A stretch of DNA of 64,000 nt from Salibacterium qingdaonense. GTDB lineage: Bacteria; Bacillota; Bacilli; Bacillales; Marinococcaceae. This document shows, in pieces, positions 8,816-16,905 of the stretch (position 1 is its first letter; each line of letters begins with the position of its first letter). The translations under genes were made by a program, and so were the position numbers. The notes under the pieces were generated by a model. That model was not told the DNA's origin, did no database searches, and saw only the letters and a list, made by a program, of their open reading frames with translations. The stretch covers positions 98,946 through 162,945 of the forward strand of contig NZ_FOTY01000006.1 of NCBI RefSeq assembly GCF_900114715.1, in the 5' to 3' direction.

Positions 8816-9295
8816 TCATACCCGGTTAATGAACTCCCGCAGGATACCGAGGATGTGATCCCTTCCGCTCACAAACGGAGCCGGTTCAAATGTCCGGGCC
8901 TCCTCGAGCGCCTGCTCCAGACCCGTTGGATGATCGATCGCGATAATATGGCCGGTCGACTGAAACTGTTCCACAATTTCGGTCTGATGGTCGTCATTGT
9001 GCTCGCCATGCGCAGAAAGACGCGGCACAGCGATCACCGGTTTTTCTTTCTTCACACCAGTGATAATCGAACCGGTGCCGCCGTGGGAGACAATGACACG
9101 GGCTTCATCAAACGTTCGTTCCATTTCATCAAACTGCAGAAACGGAGTCAGGTTCATGCTGCTTGTTGAATAGTTGGTATGACCGGACTGAACGACGACG
9201 TCCTCTGTCACGATACCGTCGTCAATGAGGCGCTGCATTTCGTCCAGCAGCCTTGTGAAAGGCAGTTCATGGGTTCCCAGTACGACAAAAATCAA
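8816..9295 (-). CDS. Glycosyltransferase catalytic subunit, Alg13/PssE-like
   Basis: The start is the TTG at 9295, eight bases or so after a GGAGG; its first bases overlap the stop of the preceding gene. This gives 159 residues beginning MIFVVLGTHELPF. It matches the C-terminal GT28 half that works with an Alg14-like anchor: the N-terminal VVLGTHELPF loop and the sugar-nucleotide motif SHGGTGSI near residue 90. In rhizobial PssD/PssE the pair transfers glucuronate, which would fit the ugd gene two genes downstream. Alternative donors are possible. The minus-strand order is anchor gene first, then this gene, as in other eps/pss loci. Confidence 0.88.
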   Translation of the reverse strand: MIFVVLGTHELPFTRLLDEMQRLIDDGIVTEDVVVQSGHTNYSTSSMNLTPFLQFDEMERTFDEARVIVSHGGTGSIITGVKKEKPVIAVPRLSAHGEHNDDHQTEIVEQFQSTGHIIAIDHPTGLEQALEEARTFEPAPFVSGRDHILGILREFINRV

Positions 9296-9768
9296 TAGAT
9301 CGACCCTCCATGCACCGCTTTCGGGTAGTGTTTGAGCATCGTTTCCCACTGTACGATAAACAGATCGGCAATGGGATACACGAGACGCCCGGATAACGTC
9401 GGCGATGAGGTCTTGGCAAAGCTCTCAATAAAGACGACCTTACGCCGGAAAAGTTTCGCAATCCAGCACATCGGCACCGCGGTATGCACACCGGTGGTGA
9501 CAACGACATCCGGCCTCTGTTTCAGAAAAATCCCGAGTGATTTGAGGCAGTTGAACGAAAACTTGAACAGGTAGCTCAACGGATAATTCCGCGCTCCGTA
9601 AACGAGAAAGGACATCGGGTGCTCTGTTTTCATTCCCTGTGTGACAACGGTCTTTTCCGTTACAAGATAATAATCATATTCCTGAAACAGCGGCTTCAGC
9701 TGCATCAATTGCGTCAAATGGCCGCCGACAGAGGAAATAAATAATACGGATTTCTTTTTTTTACTCAT
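9292..9768 (-). CDS. Glycosyltransferase membrane-anchor subunit, Alg14/PssD-like
   Basis: This 158-residue protein contains the Alg14 N-terminal motif SSVGGHLTQLMQL and the later PDVVVTTGVHTAVP segment. Alg14-like proteins hold the Alg13-like catalytic subunit at the membrane and form the acceptor site. It overlaps the GT4 gene upstream by 4 bp and the Alg13-like gene downstream by 4 bp, so the pair is translationally coupled. The second helix region (YLFKFSFNCLKSLGIFL) is likely the membrane-associated part. Confidence in the family is high; the sugar added is inferred from the neighbouring UDP-glucose dehydrogenase. Confidence 0.9.
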   Translation of the reverse strand: MSKKKKSVLFISSVGGHLTQLMQLKPLFQEYDYYLVTEKTVVTQGMKTEHPMSFLVYGARNYPLSYLFKFSFNCLKSLGIFLKQRPDVVVTTGVHTAVPMCWIAKLFRRKVVFIESFAKTSSPTLSGRLVYPIADLFIVQWETMLKHYPKAVHGGSIY

Positions 9769-10874
9769 AAATATTCGTTCCTTTGCTGTGCCTGCCGGTA
9801 AATCTCAAGCACTTGATCGGTGATGGCTTCCGCGTCATTTGCGGCTGCCTTTTCGTACCCTTTTTCGATCATTTCCGTACGTTTGTGCCTGTCTTCCAGC
9901 ACGTGTGCCATCTGCTCGGCAAGAGATACCGGGTGTTTGGGTTCTGTCACCGCGCCGGCACCTCCGGAAAGGACCCGGCCGAGGCCGCCGGTGTTTGTCC
10001 CGACGACCGGCGTTCCGCATGCCATGGCCTCTACTGCAACCAGGCCGAATCCTTCCGTATGGGAAGGCAGCACGAATAAATCGGAAGCTGCCATCCATTC
10101 CGCTACTTCCTGCTGGGTTTTTGCTCCGTGAAAGGTAACAGCTTCCTCTGCTTCAAGCTCTGTCAGCCGGTCTTTTAGTTTCTGCAGGTAATCTTCCTGC
10201 CTTGCCGGCCCTATGACATGCAGGCGGGCATTCGGCAGCTCATACTTCACTTTAGGAAAAGCCTCTACCAGGTCTTCGATCCCTTTTTCTTCAATGACAT
10301 TACCGACGTACAAAATATGTTTTTCGTAAGGAGATAGTTCCAGCACTTCCTGCATATCCATCTGCGGCCGTGGATAAAACACCCGGCTGTCGACGCCCAT
10401 GCTGAACATCGAGACCTTGTCTTCCGGGACATCGAAATCATCCACCACCTGCTGCAACAGGTCCTCTCCCACCACGATGACATGCGCGGCATCCTGAAGA
10501 ATGCGCTTCGTCTGATTTCTGATAAAGCGGCCTTTTTTGGCCATTTTATTCAAGTCGCCCCCGTGGCAGGTCACAACGTAAGGAATATCGTACCGTTTGG
10601 CCATCATCCGTGCCGGTACGCCGGAAGGAAACGCGTAATGAGCATGAATGACATCGACATCCTGTCCGGAAGCGCGCAGCCTCCGGAATGTGCTCCACAT
10701 CCAGGAGCTGTATTTTTTAAGAGCATTCTTTCTGCCTGCTTCCGGGTTGGTAACGGCTGCGACATCCACCTGGTTTCCTTTATTCATTAAGGCTTCGACC
10801 TGGTTTTTGACGAAAATCCCAAATGTCGGAGCAGAATCGGAAGGATACATGTTGCTGATCACAAGAATCCGCAT
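9765..10874 (-). CDS. GT4-family glycosyltransferase (TuaC-like)
   Basis: This 369-residue GT-B fold enzyme starts MRILVISNMYPS with FGIFVKNQVEAL. The acceptor-side helix includes HAHYAFPSG and the glycine-rich CHGGDLN loop. The donor domain shows the retaining EX7E motif in EGFGLVAVEAMACGTP near residue 275. It would add a hexose from a nucleotide sugar to the lipid-linked precursor in the cytoplasm. The N-terminal pattern resembles TuaC-type enzymes of teichuronic acid operons, but the sugar and linkage cannot be read from sequence. It lies between the polymerase and the Alg14-like gene, overlapping the latter by 4 bp. Confidence 0.9.
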   Translation of the reverse strand: MRILVISNMYPSDSAPTFGIFVKNQVEALMNKGNQVDVAAVTNPEAGRKNALKKYSSWMWSTFRRLRASGQDVDVIHAHYAFPSGVPARMMAKRYDIPYVVTCHGGDLNKMAKKGRFIRNQTKRILQDAAHVIVVGEDLLQQVVDDFDVPEDKVSMFSMGVDSRVFYPRPQMDMQEVLELSPYEKHILYVGNVIEEKGIEDLVEAFPKVKYELPNARLHVIGPARQEDYLQKLKDRLTELEAEEAVTFHGAKTQQEVAEWMAASDLFVLPSHTEGFGLVAVEAMACGTPVVGTNTGGLGRVLSGGAGAVTEPKHPVSLAEQMAHVLEDRHKRTEMIEKGYEKAAANDAEAITDQVLEIYRQAQQRNEYL

Positions 10875-10877
10875 AGC

Positions 10878-12236
10878 TCATTCCTCCGTCTTGTCGTATT
10901 TATACCAATTCACCGCCACTGCAAGAAACAGCCAGAACAAAAGGGCAATTTGGTGATTTTCCCAGGCTGTGGAGAGCGTCCCCATCAACAGCCAGGCAAC
11001 GGTAAACGTGATGATGAAGAGCCCGACCCACCTGTGCTTCGGATCAGCTGCATGGGTCATTTTTGCCATTGTCTTTAAAATCGCCACGAATATGAGCGCC
11101 AGCAGAAGGACTCCAACCACTCCGTATTCAACAAGGACGTAGAGCGCGTTATTATCTACGGTTCCCATCGTCGTCGGCAGGTCTTCATGCATGAACTGGT
11201 GCATTTTCGCGTTGAATACAAAGGCGGCGTTGCTTCCGAACATGCCCGGACCGACTCCGATAACCGGACTGAAGGTGAAGACGGTAAGCCCGCTTAACAC
11301 AATCAGGTAACGGTAATTGCTCGAGAGGTCAAACGTGTTCGCGTTGCGCTGGGCGAACCCTTCAAACATGAACAGAGCCGCCACATACACCACGGCAAAT
11401 ACGATGAATAACCCTATTGCACCATAAAGCATCATCCGGAACGCTTTGTTTTTTCTGAAAATAAGGCCGACCAGACCGAAACAGCCGATCATAGCGAGGA
11501 AGGCCTGGCGGGAAAAAGTCAGTCCCAGTCCTGCAAGCAGGAACAGTCCGATCACACTGTAGATCAGCAGTTGTTTTTTCGTCAGCTCCTTGCGGTACAC
11601 AAACAGGTAGATAACAAGCAGCAGAATAATCCCCATGAGATATCCACCGAGGGTGTTACTGGAATCCATGAATCCAAAGGCGCGGACTTCTTCTCCAATG
11701 GACACGCTCCGCCGTTCTTCCACGTCCCGGAGCGGAAGCGGGATTTTGAAAAGAATCTCAAAGATTCCCGCCGCCGACTGAAGAACACCAAGGCCGAGCA
11801 GAACATGAAAGACCTGCCGCACAAATCTGCCTGGAATGTCGACAGCAAGCAGAATGAAAAACAGGATCAGGAACTGAAAGATCGCGCGGACTCCGAATAC
11901 CCCTTGCGCAAAGGGAACATTGTTGACAAACATGCTGAACAGCGCAAAAACAAAAAATACGATTAAACTGGTGTTCAGTGGATTTTTAAAGCGCTGCAGC
12001 AGGCGCCGGCGTCCGATATCCGGGTGCAGGAGCACGACGGCGGCCATCAGCATCAGCAGCCCTTCGGTGACGTAACCGAGCAGGGTGGGGATAATAGGCA
12101 GCCAGTTCGACCATATTCTTGTGAAAAGCAGCTCAAACGACGTCCATATGACAATCGCCATCGTTGCCATAAGAAGCAGTTGATTCGTCCTTTCTGCCGG
12201 CAGGTATTGATAAAATAGGTTATTCAGCCTCTTCAT
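10878..12236 (-). CDS. O-antigen ligase / Wzy-type polysaccharide polymerase
   Basis: This 452-residue membrane protein has about 11-12 predicted hydrophobic segments. A large external loop near residues 290-350 contains SNYRYLIVLSGLTVF and IGVGPGMFGSN, a layout typical of the Wzy_C/O-antigen ligase family. It would polymerise or ligate flipped repeat units outside the membrane. An AAAGGACG box spans the end of csaB and precedes the ATG, with only 1 bp between csaB and this gene. With the MurJ-family flippase it makes a Wzx/Wzy-like pathway. The specificity is unknown. Confidence 0.85.
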   Translation of the reverse strand: MKRLNNLFYQYLPAERTNQLLLMATMAIVIWTSFELLFTRIWSNWLPIIPTLLGYVTEGLLMLMAAVVLLHPDIGRRRLLQRFKNPLNTSLIVFFVFALFSMFVNNVPFAQGVFGVRAIFQFLILFFILLAVDIPGRFVRQVFHVLLGLGVLQSAAGIFEILFKIPLPLRDVEERRSVSIGEEVRAFGFMDSSNTLGGYLMGIILLLVIYLFVYRKELTKKQLLIYSVIGLFLLAGLGLTFSRQAFLAMIGCFGLVGLIFRKNKAFRMMLYGAIGLFIVFAVVYVAALFMFEGFAQRNANTFDLSSNYRYLIVLSGLTVFTFSPVIGVGPGMFGSNAAFVFNAKMHQFMHEDLPTTMGTVDNNALYVLVEYGVVGVLLLALIFVAILKTMAKMTHAADPKHRWVGLFIITFTVAWLLMGTLSTAWENHQIALLFWLFLAVAVNWYKYDKTEE

Positions 12237-12237
12237 C

Positions 12238-13371
12238 CTAGTCTCGTCCTTTCAGGCGGAGCAGATTCATGCCTTCAACCGCTTGTTCTTTCAATGCTTG
12301 GGAAACAGTTCGGATCTCCACCTGCAGGCGTGCCCAATCCTGTTCCGCTTTTTCAAAAGCCGGCAGAATCTGCGTTAAATCTTCTACATCCGCTGTATAA
12401 TCCTGGTGATTGATTTCTTCCATAAAGTCTTTTACTTTCTGGTGGTAGGCTACGCCGATGACCGGTGTCTCTGCAGTCACTGATAGAATCAGGGAGTGAA
12501 GCCGGGTTCCGATCACAAGATCCATACCGGCTGCTTCACGTGCAATTTCCTGCGGAGACAGGTTGGCTTCCTGAATATGTACATCATTTTGGCGCTGCAT
12601 CCGCCCGGCTATGTCTTTTGTTACTTCTACATCTTCGGGGTACTTCGTAGAAAAAAAGGTGATCTCCACCCCTTTTTTATCGATAAGTTCATCAAGCGAT
12701 GCCGCCATCCCGTCCAGATACGCTTCATATTTCGCCGTATCGGACTGCGGCCAGTACCGGGTGCTGAAGTATGGAACAGCCGTGACTCCCACCTTTCGTA
12801 CCGCCGATGACGTTTCATGAACCGAGTCCACCGGTACAGAAAACGCCGGATCGTAAATGACGTGAATGTCCCCCGGTGCACCGATCTGGTGCAGCAGCCG
12901 GCGTGACTTCTCATCCCGGACGGCAACAGAAGAAGCGGCACGAAGCAGCCGCTTAATAAAGAATGCCCCTGTCCTTGTCTGAATCGGACCGGCTCCAACG
13001 CCGTGAACCGCTACGCGGCAGCCTGCCCGCTTTGCTGTCAGTCCAACAACGCTGTATAACGGAGCGTCCCGTTTATACATGTCCATTAAGAGGCCCCCGC
13101 CGCCGATGATGACAAGATCCAGCTGTTTCATCACTTTCCGGCTTTCACGAATCGTTTTCAGTCCGGACTTAAGCGTCCCGCCTTCTTTGTACAAAAGAGG
13201 ATGGGATACCATGCCGTGGCGCTCTTTCGTATTGGCGGGGTCATTGCTGAACACCACAATGTCTTCTTTTTTTATGCCTCCCTCCGTTGTCAGTTGATGG
13301 AGGAGTCCGGCAAGAATCGCTTCATCGCCGTTGTTATTATGCCCGTAATTGCCGATAATTCCAACCTTCAT
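12238..13371 (-). CDS. csaB: Polysaccharide pyruvyl transferase, probable CsaB
   Basis: This 377-residue cytosolic enzyme of the polysaccharide pyruvyl transferase family would transfer a ketal pyruvate from phosphoenolpyruvate to a sugar of the wall polymer. The N-terminus IIGNYGHNNNGDEAIL is the family signature, followed by IIGGGGLLMD near residue 90 and GTRLHSLILS near 285. In Bacillus anthracis and others, CsaB pyruvylation creates the binding site for SLH domains. The six SLH proteins here and the SLH lipoprotein at the end of this operon support a CsaB role over an exopolysaccharide-only role such as EpsO. It is the first gene of the operon. Confidence 0.85.
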   Translation of the reverse strand: MKVGIIGNYGHNNNGDEAILAGLLHQLTTEGGIKKEDIVVFSNDPANTKERHGMVSHPLLYKEGGTLKSGLKTIRESRKVMKQLDLVIIGGGGLLMDMYKRDAPLYSVVGLTAKRAGCRVAVHGVGAGPIQTRTGAFFIKRLLRAASSVAVRDEKSRRLLHQIGAPGDIHVIYDPAFSVPVDSVHETSSAVRKVGVTAVPYFSTRYWPQSDTAKYEAYLDGMAASLDELIDKKGVEITFFSTKYPEDVEVTKDIAGRMQRQNDVHIQEANLSPQEIAREAAGMDLVIGTRLHSLILSVTAETPVIGVAYHQKVKDFMEEINHQDYTADVEDLTQILPAFEKAEQDWARLQVEIRTVSQALKEQAVEGMNLLRLKGRD

Positions 13372-13422
13372 ATGTATACGTACCTGACCTTTTCTTATAT
13401 GTAGAATCGTAAGACAGTGACA

Positions 13423-13541
13423 GTGCTGCGCACATGTTCACGCACGCAGCACATACATTCACCTTTTTTTCCATTATACACCCGAAATCTGTTCAATCCT
13501 AGTTTTGATTTTTTTACAATAAACGCGCAGGTGTAAAAAAA
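13423..13541 (-). promoter_or_regulatory. Upstream region of the csaB operon with two inverted repeats
   Basis: The 271-bp gap between csaB and ribokinase contains two clean inverted repeats on the csaB side of the ribokinase terminator. The first has 10-bp arms, TTTTTTTACA at 13509-13518 and TGTAAAAAAA at 13532-13541, 13 bp apart, and looks like a regulator site. The second, GTGCTGCG / CGCAGCAC at 13423-13452, would form a hairpin in the csaB leader without a U tract. The protein or signal involved is unknown. Confidence 0.45.
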
Positions 13542-13594
13542 ATGACGCATGCAACAATCGCTGGGTAAAAGGGTTCAGTACCAGCACTTTAACT

Positions 13595-13626
13595 AAAAAG
13601 AGCTGCTCCCATTATACTGGAGCAGC
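13595..13626 (-). terminator. Terminator of ribokinase
   Basis: The stem GCTGCTCC / GGAGCAGC with a 9-nt loop lies at 13602-13626. It is followed on the minus strand by a CTTTTT tract, 17 bp past the rbsK stop. Confidence 0.85.
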
Positions 13627-13642
13627 CTGCTTATTCTGTTCT

Positions 13643-14524
13643 TTACCTGCTATTCAGAAAAACATCGACGTCCTGCCGTCCGGGCATACCGCCCTGCGCT
13701 CCTATTTTCTGCACAGAAAGAGCAGCAGCGGCGTTTGCCCAGCGGCAGGCGTCCGCAAGTGGATACTGCCGGGTCAGTGCAGCCGCAAGCGCCCCGTTAA
13801 ACGTGTCCCCCGCCCCTGTCGTATCCACCGGTTCCACCGGGTAGCCGGGGATATGCTTTTCCTTGTTGTCCTGGGTGAACAGCACACCGTCCGCCCCTTT
13901 TGTCATAATACATCTCGAACGATAGATGGATGGATCGGCTTCATTCTGAAAAAGGTGCAGCAGCTCATGTTCATTCGGGGTAAAATAATCGACGTTATCC
14001 AGCAGCGCTTTAGGAAGATGCTGGACCGGGGCTGGATTCAAAATGACAGTCGTGCCATGCGCAGCCGCCAGTTCTGCCGCTTTTGTTACACTTTCCACCG
14101 GAATTTCAAGTTGCAGCAGCAGAATGTCACTGTCTGCAATCACATCTTCATGTGCTGCTGCAACCTCCGGAGTAACAGCGTTATTCGCGCCGGGAACGAC
14201 AATAATGCGGTTATCCTGTTCGGCCAGGATAATGGATGCTGTCCCGGATGATTCATTTGGAACCTGTTCCAGATATTCGGCCGAAACACCCTGCTCTTCC
14301 ATATGTGTGATCAACCGTCCGCCAAACACATCACTGCCGACACGGCCGATAAAATGAACATCTGCTCCCAGTTTCGCAGCTGCTACAGCCTGATTCGCGC
14401 CTTTTCCTCCGGGGATTACGGAAAAATCTTCCCCAAGAATGGTCTCCCCCTGCTCCGGCATACGGCCCGTACTTGTCACCATATCCATATTAATGCTTCC
14501 CACGACTGTAATTTTTTCCGGCAT
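13643..14524 (-). CDS. rbsK: Ribokinase (PfkB family)
   Basis: The start is set at the ATG at 14524, which follows an AGAGGTG box at good spacing; an in-frame GTG nine bases earlier lies inside that box. The 293-residue protein shows the ribokinase start ITVVGSINMDMV, the substrate loop PGGKGANQAVAAAKLG near residue 38 and the PfkB signature TTGAGDTFNGAL near 243, with the catalytic Asp in GAGD. It would phosphorylate ribose, or a related sugar, in the cytoplasm. No ribose transporter, rbsD or LacI-type regulator is adjacent. It has its own terminator and probably its own promoter just downstream of the next gene's terminator. Confidence 0.92.
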   Translation of the reverse strand: MPEKITVVGSINMDMVTSTGRMPEQGETILGEDFSVIPGGKGANQAVAAAKLGADVHFIGRVGSDVFGGRLITHMEEQGVSAEYLEQVPNESSGTASIILAEQDNRIIVVPGANNAVTPEVAAAHEDVIADSDILLLQLEIPVESVTKAAELAAAHGTTVILNPAPVQHLPKALLDNVDYFTPNEHELLHLFQNEADPSIYRSRCIMTKGADGVLFTQDNKEKHIPGYPVEPVDTTGAGDTFNGALAAALTRQYPLADACRWANAAAALSVQKIGAQGGMPGRQDVDVFLNSR

Positions 14525-14566
14525 GCCTATCACCTCTGCATGATTATTGCTTTCTTCTTTTCAAAT

Positions 14567-14598
14567 AAAAAGGAGCCTCTCTGTGAGAAAGGCCTCCT
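14567..14598 (-). terminator. Terminator of the SLH-CAP gene
   Basis: The stem AGGAGGCC / GGCTCCT (14571-14598, read on the minus strand) has a small loop and a following TTTTTATTTG tract. It separates the SLH-CAP gene from ribokinase. Confidence 0.85.
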
Positions 14599-14630
14599 TT
14601 CACCGGAAAATGCCGCCGCGTGGCATGCAT

Positions 14631-16127
14631 TTATTCCGGGGTGTAAAAATTCTGGGTGTAATACGGCTGCTTTCGTATTTCGTCAAAAGCCACGCCGACA
14701 CCAAGACGCTCGTACTCACCCAGCAATGCTTCGCGGTGCCCTGTATCAGAATTCATCCAGCTTTGATGCGCCTTAATAGGACTGACCTGGCCGTAAGCAA
14801 TGTTCTCTGCCGCATTCCTGTACTCGATACCATCTCCGGACATCCGGTCAAACGGATCTTCTCCGTCCTGATTTTCATGAGAGAAAAAGTGGTTCGAAGC
14901 CATATCAACACTGTGGGATCTTGCTGTCGAAGCCGCCTGGTCGTCCCATGTCAGAATACCTCTGCTGTAGCGCTGACGCTGGGCATTGGCCAGATGAAAG
15001 GTGAGGCGTTCAAAGCTCTCTTTCAGACTCTGATCCGGCTCAGCGTAGTATTTTCGAAAGCCTTCTTCCACCCGGCTGTCGATAACGAGCACCGCTGTAA
15101 TCCGGTGGTCGCGGTGTTTGTCGTAGAAAAAGGTTTCATACCGTCCTTCTTCTTTATACGTACCTGCTTCCTGGGTATCTATACTAAAGCGGGCACCGCC
15201 TTTTTGAATATGGGACAGCGGTTCCCCGTATGCATCGATCACATCCGGCTTCGTGTCATCCATTTCGATATTACGCGCGCCCTGCCATGTATCCTGGTTC
15301 GAATAGGCAGCCACCACTTCGTTATCTTGAATACCAAACTGCACGTACTCATCATACCGGGTATGATACAGGTACCAGTCAAATCCGTAACGGCTCTCAA
15401 GCACTGCCTTTTCCTGCCCGAGTTGTGCTTTCATGGAATCCTTGGAGTCTCCCAGCGCAACGCCCCGGAAGTGCCAGACTTCCTCTTCACTGTCCACTCC
15501 TGAAGAAGGCATGTGAACCTCATCCACCCGGAACTCCTCACTTAATGCCCGGGATAAAAAGACAGAAAACTGAGCTCTTGTTGTGTCTTCTCCGGGACCG
15601 AAGCTGCCATCTTCACGGCCGCTTGTTATCCGCTTTGCTCCCAGCGTTTCAATGGCGTCAGCTGCCCAGAAATCCTCGGAAACATCGGAAAATGTTTGTT
15701 CCATGCTTCCTTCAAGACCAAACGCGTTCGACAGAACCACAGCCATTTCGGCCCTTGTCAACGAATCGCCCGGCTCAAATGTATTACCGCTGCCGGTCAT
15801 AATACCTGCTTTGGCGACTGCTGCTATATAAGGGTACATCGCAGCCCCTTCTTCAACATCCTGGAACGAAGGACCACCTTCTTCCACCAGCTCCAGACCA
15901 AGTGCTTCCGTCAGCATTTTTGCAGTCTGGGCGCGGCTTACGTCTTCCTGGGGCTGGAAGGATCCATCTTCATATCCATTTATAATACCCTGATCCGCAA
16001 TATACTCGACCTCTTCCGATGCCCAGTAGGTTTCATTCACATCGTCAAATGCTTTGGCAGAAATCGAAAATAGAGACAATGCCAACACACAGGCGGCGGT
16101 GATAGATACATAGGTTTTTGGTTTCAT
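14631..16127 (-). CDS. SLH-anchored CAP-domain protein
   Basis: This 498-residue secreted protein has a signal peptide ending SAKA-F near residue 27. Three SLH repeats occupy about 28-70, 90-130 and 150-195 (GYEDGSFQPQEDVSRAQ is the first core). Next, residues about 215-350 resemble the CAP-associated N-terminal domain found in Bacillus CAP proteins (RGVALGDSKDSM, then TFFYDKHRDHRITAV). The CAP/SCP domain fills the C-terminus, with HSVDMASNHFFSHENQDG, AENIAYG and HREALLG. CAP domains of this type are often linked to wall or spore-coat functions, but their chemistry is unsettled. SLH anchoring places it on the wall. It is a single gene with its own terminator. Confidence 0.92.
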   Translation of the reverse strand: MKPKTYVSITAACVLALSLFSISAKAFDDVNETYWASEEVEYIADQGIINGYEDGSFQPQEDVSRAQTAKMLTEALGLELVEEGGPSFQDVEEGAAMYPYIAAVAKAGIMTGSGNTFEPGDSLTRAEMAVVLSNAFGLEGSMEQTFSDVSEDFWAADAIETLGAKRITSGREDGSFGPGEDTTRAQFSVFLSRALSEEFRVDEVHMPSSGVDSEEEVWHFRGVALGDSKDSMKAQLGQEKAVLESRYGFDWYLYHTRYDEYVQFGIQDNEVVAAYSNQDTWQGARNIEMDDTKPDVIDAYGEPLSHIQKGGARFSIDTQEAGTYKEEGRYETFFYDKHRDHRITAVLVIDSRVEEGFRKYYAEPDQSLKESFERLTFHLANAQRQRYSRGILTWDDQAASTARSHSVDMASNHFFSHENQDGEDPFDRMSGDGIEYRNAAENIAYGQVSPIKAHQSWMNSDTGHREALLGEYERLGVGVAFDEIRKQPYYTQNFYTPE

Positions 16128-16268
16128 CTGTATTCCTCCGTTTCCCCGCTTACAAGATATCTTCTTCTCCTCTATCTTGGTTATGTACTATTACCTTCAT
16201 TTTACCATTAATAAACAGGAAATGTAGGGTCATTTCTCTTATTTTTGCTTGTCATTTGTTTTAATAGG

Positions 16269-16324
16269 TTGACTTTTTTAATTTTTAGTTTAAAATTAAT
16301 TATACAAATTAAACAAACTAAAAA
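16269..16324 (+). promoter_or_regulatory. Promoter and operator-like inverted repeat upstream of the first GbsR-type gene
   Basis: TTGACT (16269-16274) and TAAAAT (16291-16296), 16 bp apart, form a good sigma-A promoter. Overlapping the -10 and initial transcribed region is a 10-bp perfect inverted repeat, TTTTTAGTTT (16282-16291) and AAACTAAAAA (16315-16324). A second inner repeat, GTTTAA / TTAAAC, lies at 16288-16314. Since the next gene encodes a GbsR-family repressor, autoregulation at this site is the simplest reading. Confidence 0.65.
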
Positions 16325-16353
16325 TATTAAACAATTACAAAAGGAGGATCCTC

Positions 16354-16893
16354 ATGTCTTCCGAATGGGATAAGCTCGAAGAAACACGCGATGTAATGGA
16401 GAGTGCCATCGCCCAGTCGATGGTTATTTACGGCGTCACGCCCTCTGTCGGACGCATTTACGGGGTGCTGTATTTTGCCGGCGAACCGATGTCCATCGAT
16501 GAGATCAAAGTACAGGTTGCCATGAGTAAGGCATCTGTCAGCAACGGACTCCGCGAACTGCAGGAAACAGAGATGGTAACCAAAGTATGGAAAAAAGGAG
16601 AACGGAAAGATCATTTCATTGCGGAAAAAGATTTTCTGCGGAATTTCATTAATTATTTTGTGAAAAAGATACGGCAGGAGCGCAATCTATTGATGAAAGC
16701 CGCTGAACAGACAAAGCCGGCTCTCCAGGAAATGACGGAAACAACCGATGATGAAACCGTACGGGAAACAGCCCGCCGGGATTTGGAACTGATCCAGGAG
16801 GCTCAGGATTATCTGGACTGGACTACCCGTTTTGCCAACACCCTTGAATCCAGGGAAATGCTGGAGTATATTCCACCGACAAAAAAGAAATAA
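16354..16893 (+). CDS. GbsR/OpcR-family transcriptional regulator (first copy)
   Basis: This 179-residue MarR-like winged-helix regulator starts 14 bp or so after a strong AGGAGG. The helix-turn-helix is around residues 45-75 (SIDEIKVQVAMSKASVSNGLRELQ is the region; recognition core MSKASVSNGL). The pattern YGVTPSVGRIYGVLYF ahead of it is typical of GbsR/OpcR/CudC proteins, which control choline and glycine-betaine genes in Bacillus. It leads an operon with a cysteine hydrolase 12 bp downstream and a betaine-binding lipoprotein, and has an operator-like repeat in its promoter. The ligand is not visible; betaine, choline or a precursor is inferred. A paralogue lies at 42203-42754. Confidence 0.9.
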   Translation: MSSEWDKLEETRDVMESAIAQSMVIYGVTPSVGRIYGVLYFAGEPMSIDEIKVQVAMSKASVSNGLRELQETEMVTKVWKKGERKDHFIAEKDFLRNFINYFVKKIRQERNLLMKAAEQTKPALQEMTETTDDETVRETARRDLELIQEAQDYLDWTTRFANTLESREMLEYIPPTKKK

Positions 16894-16905
16894 AGGAGTT
16901 CCACA

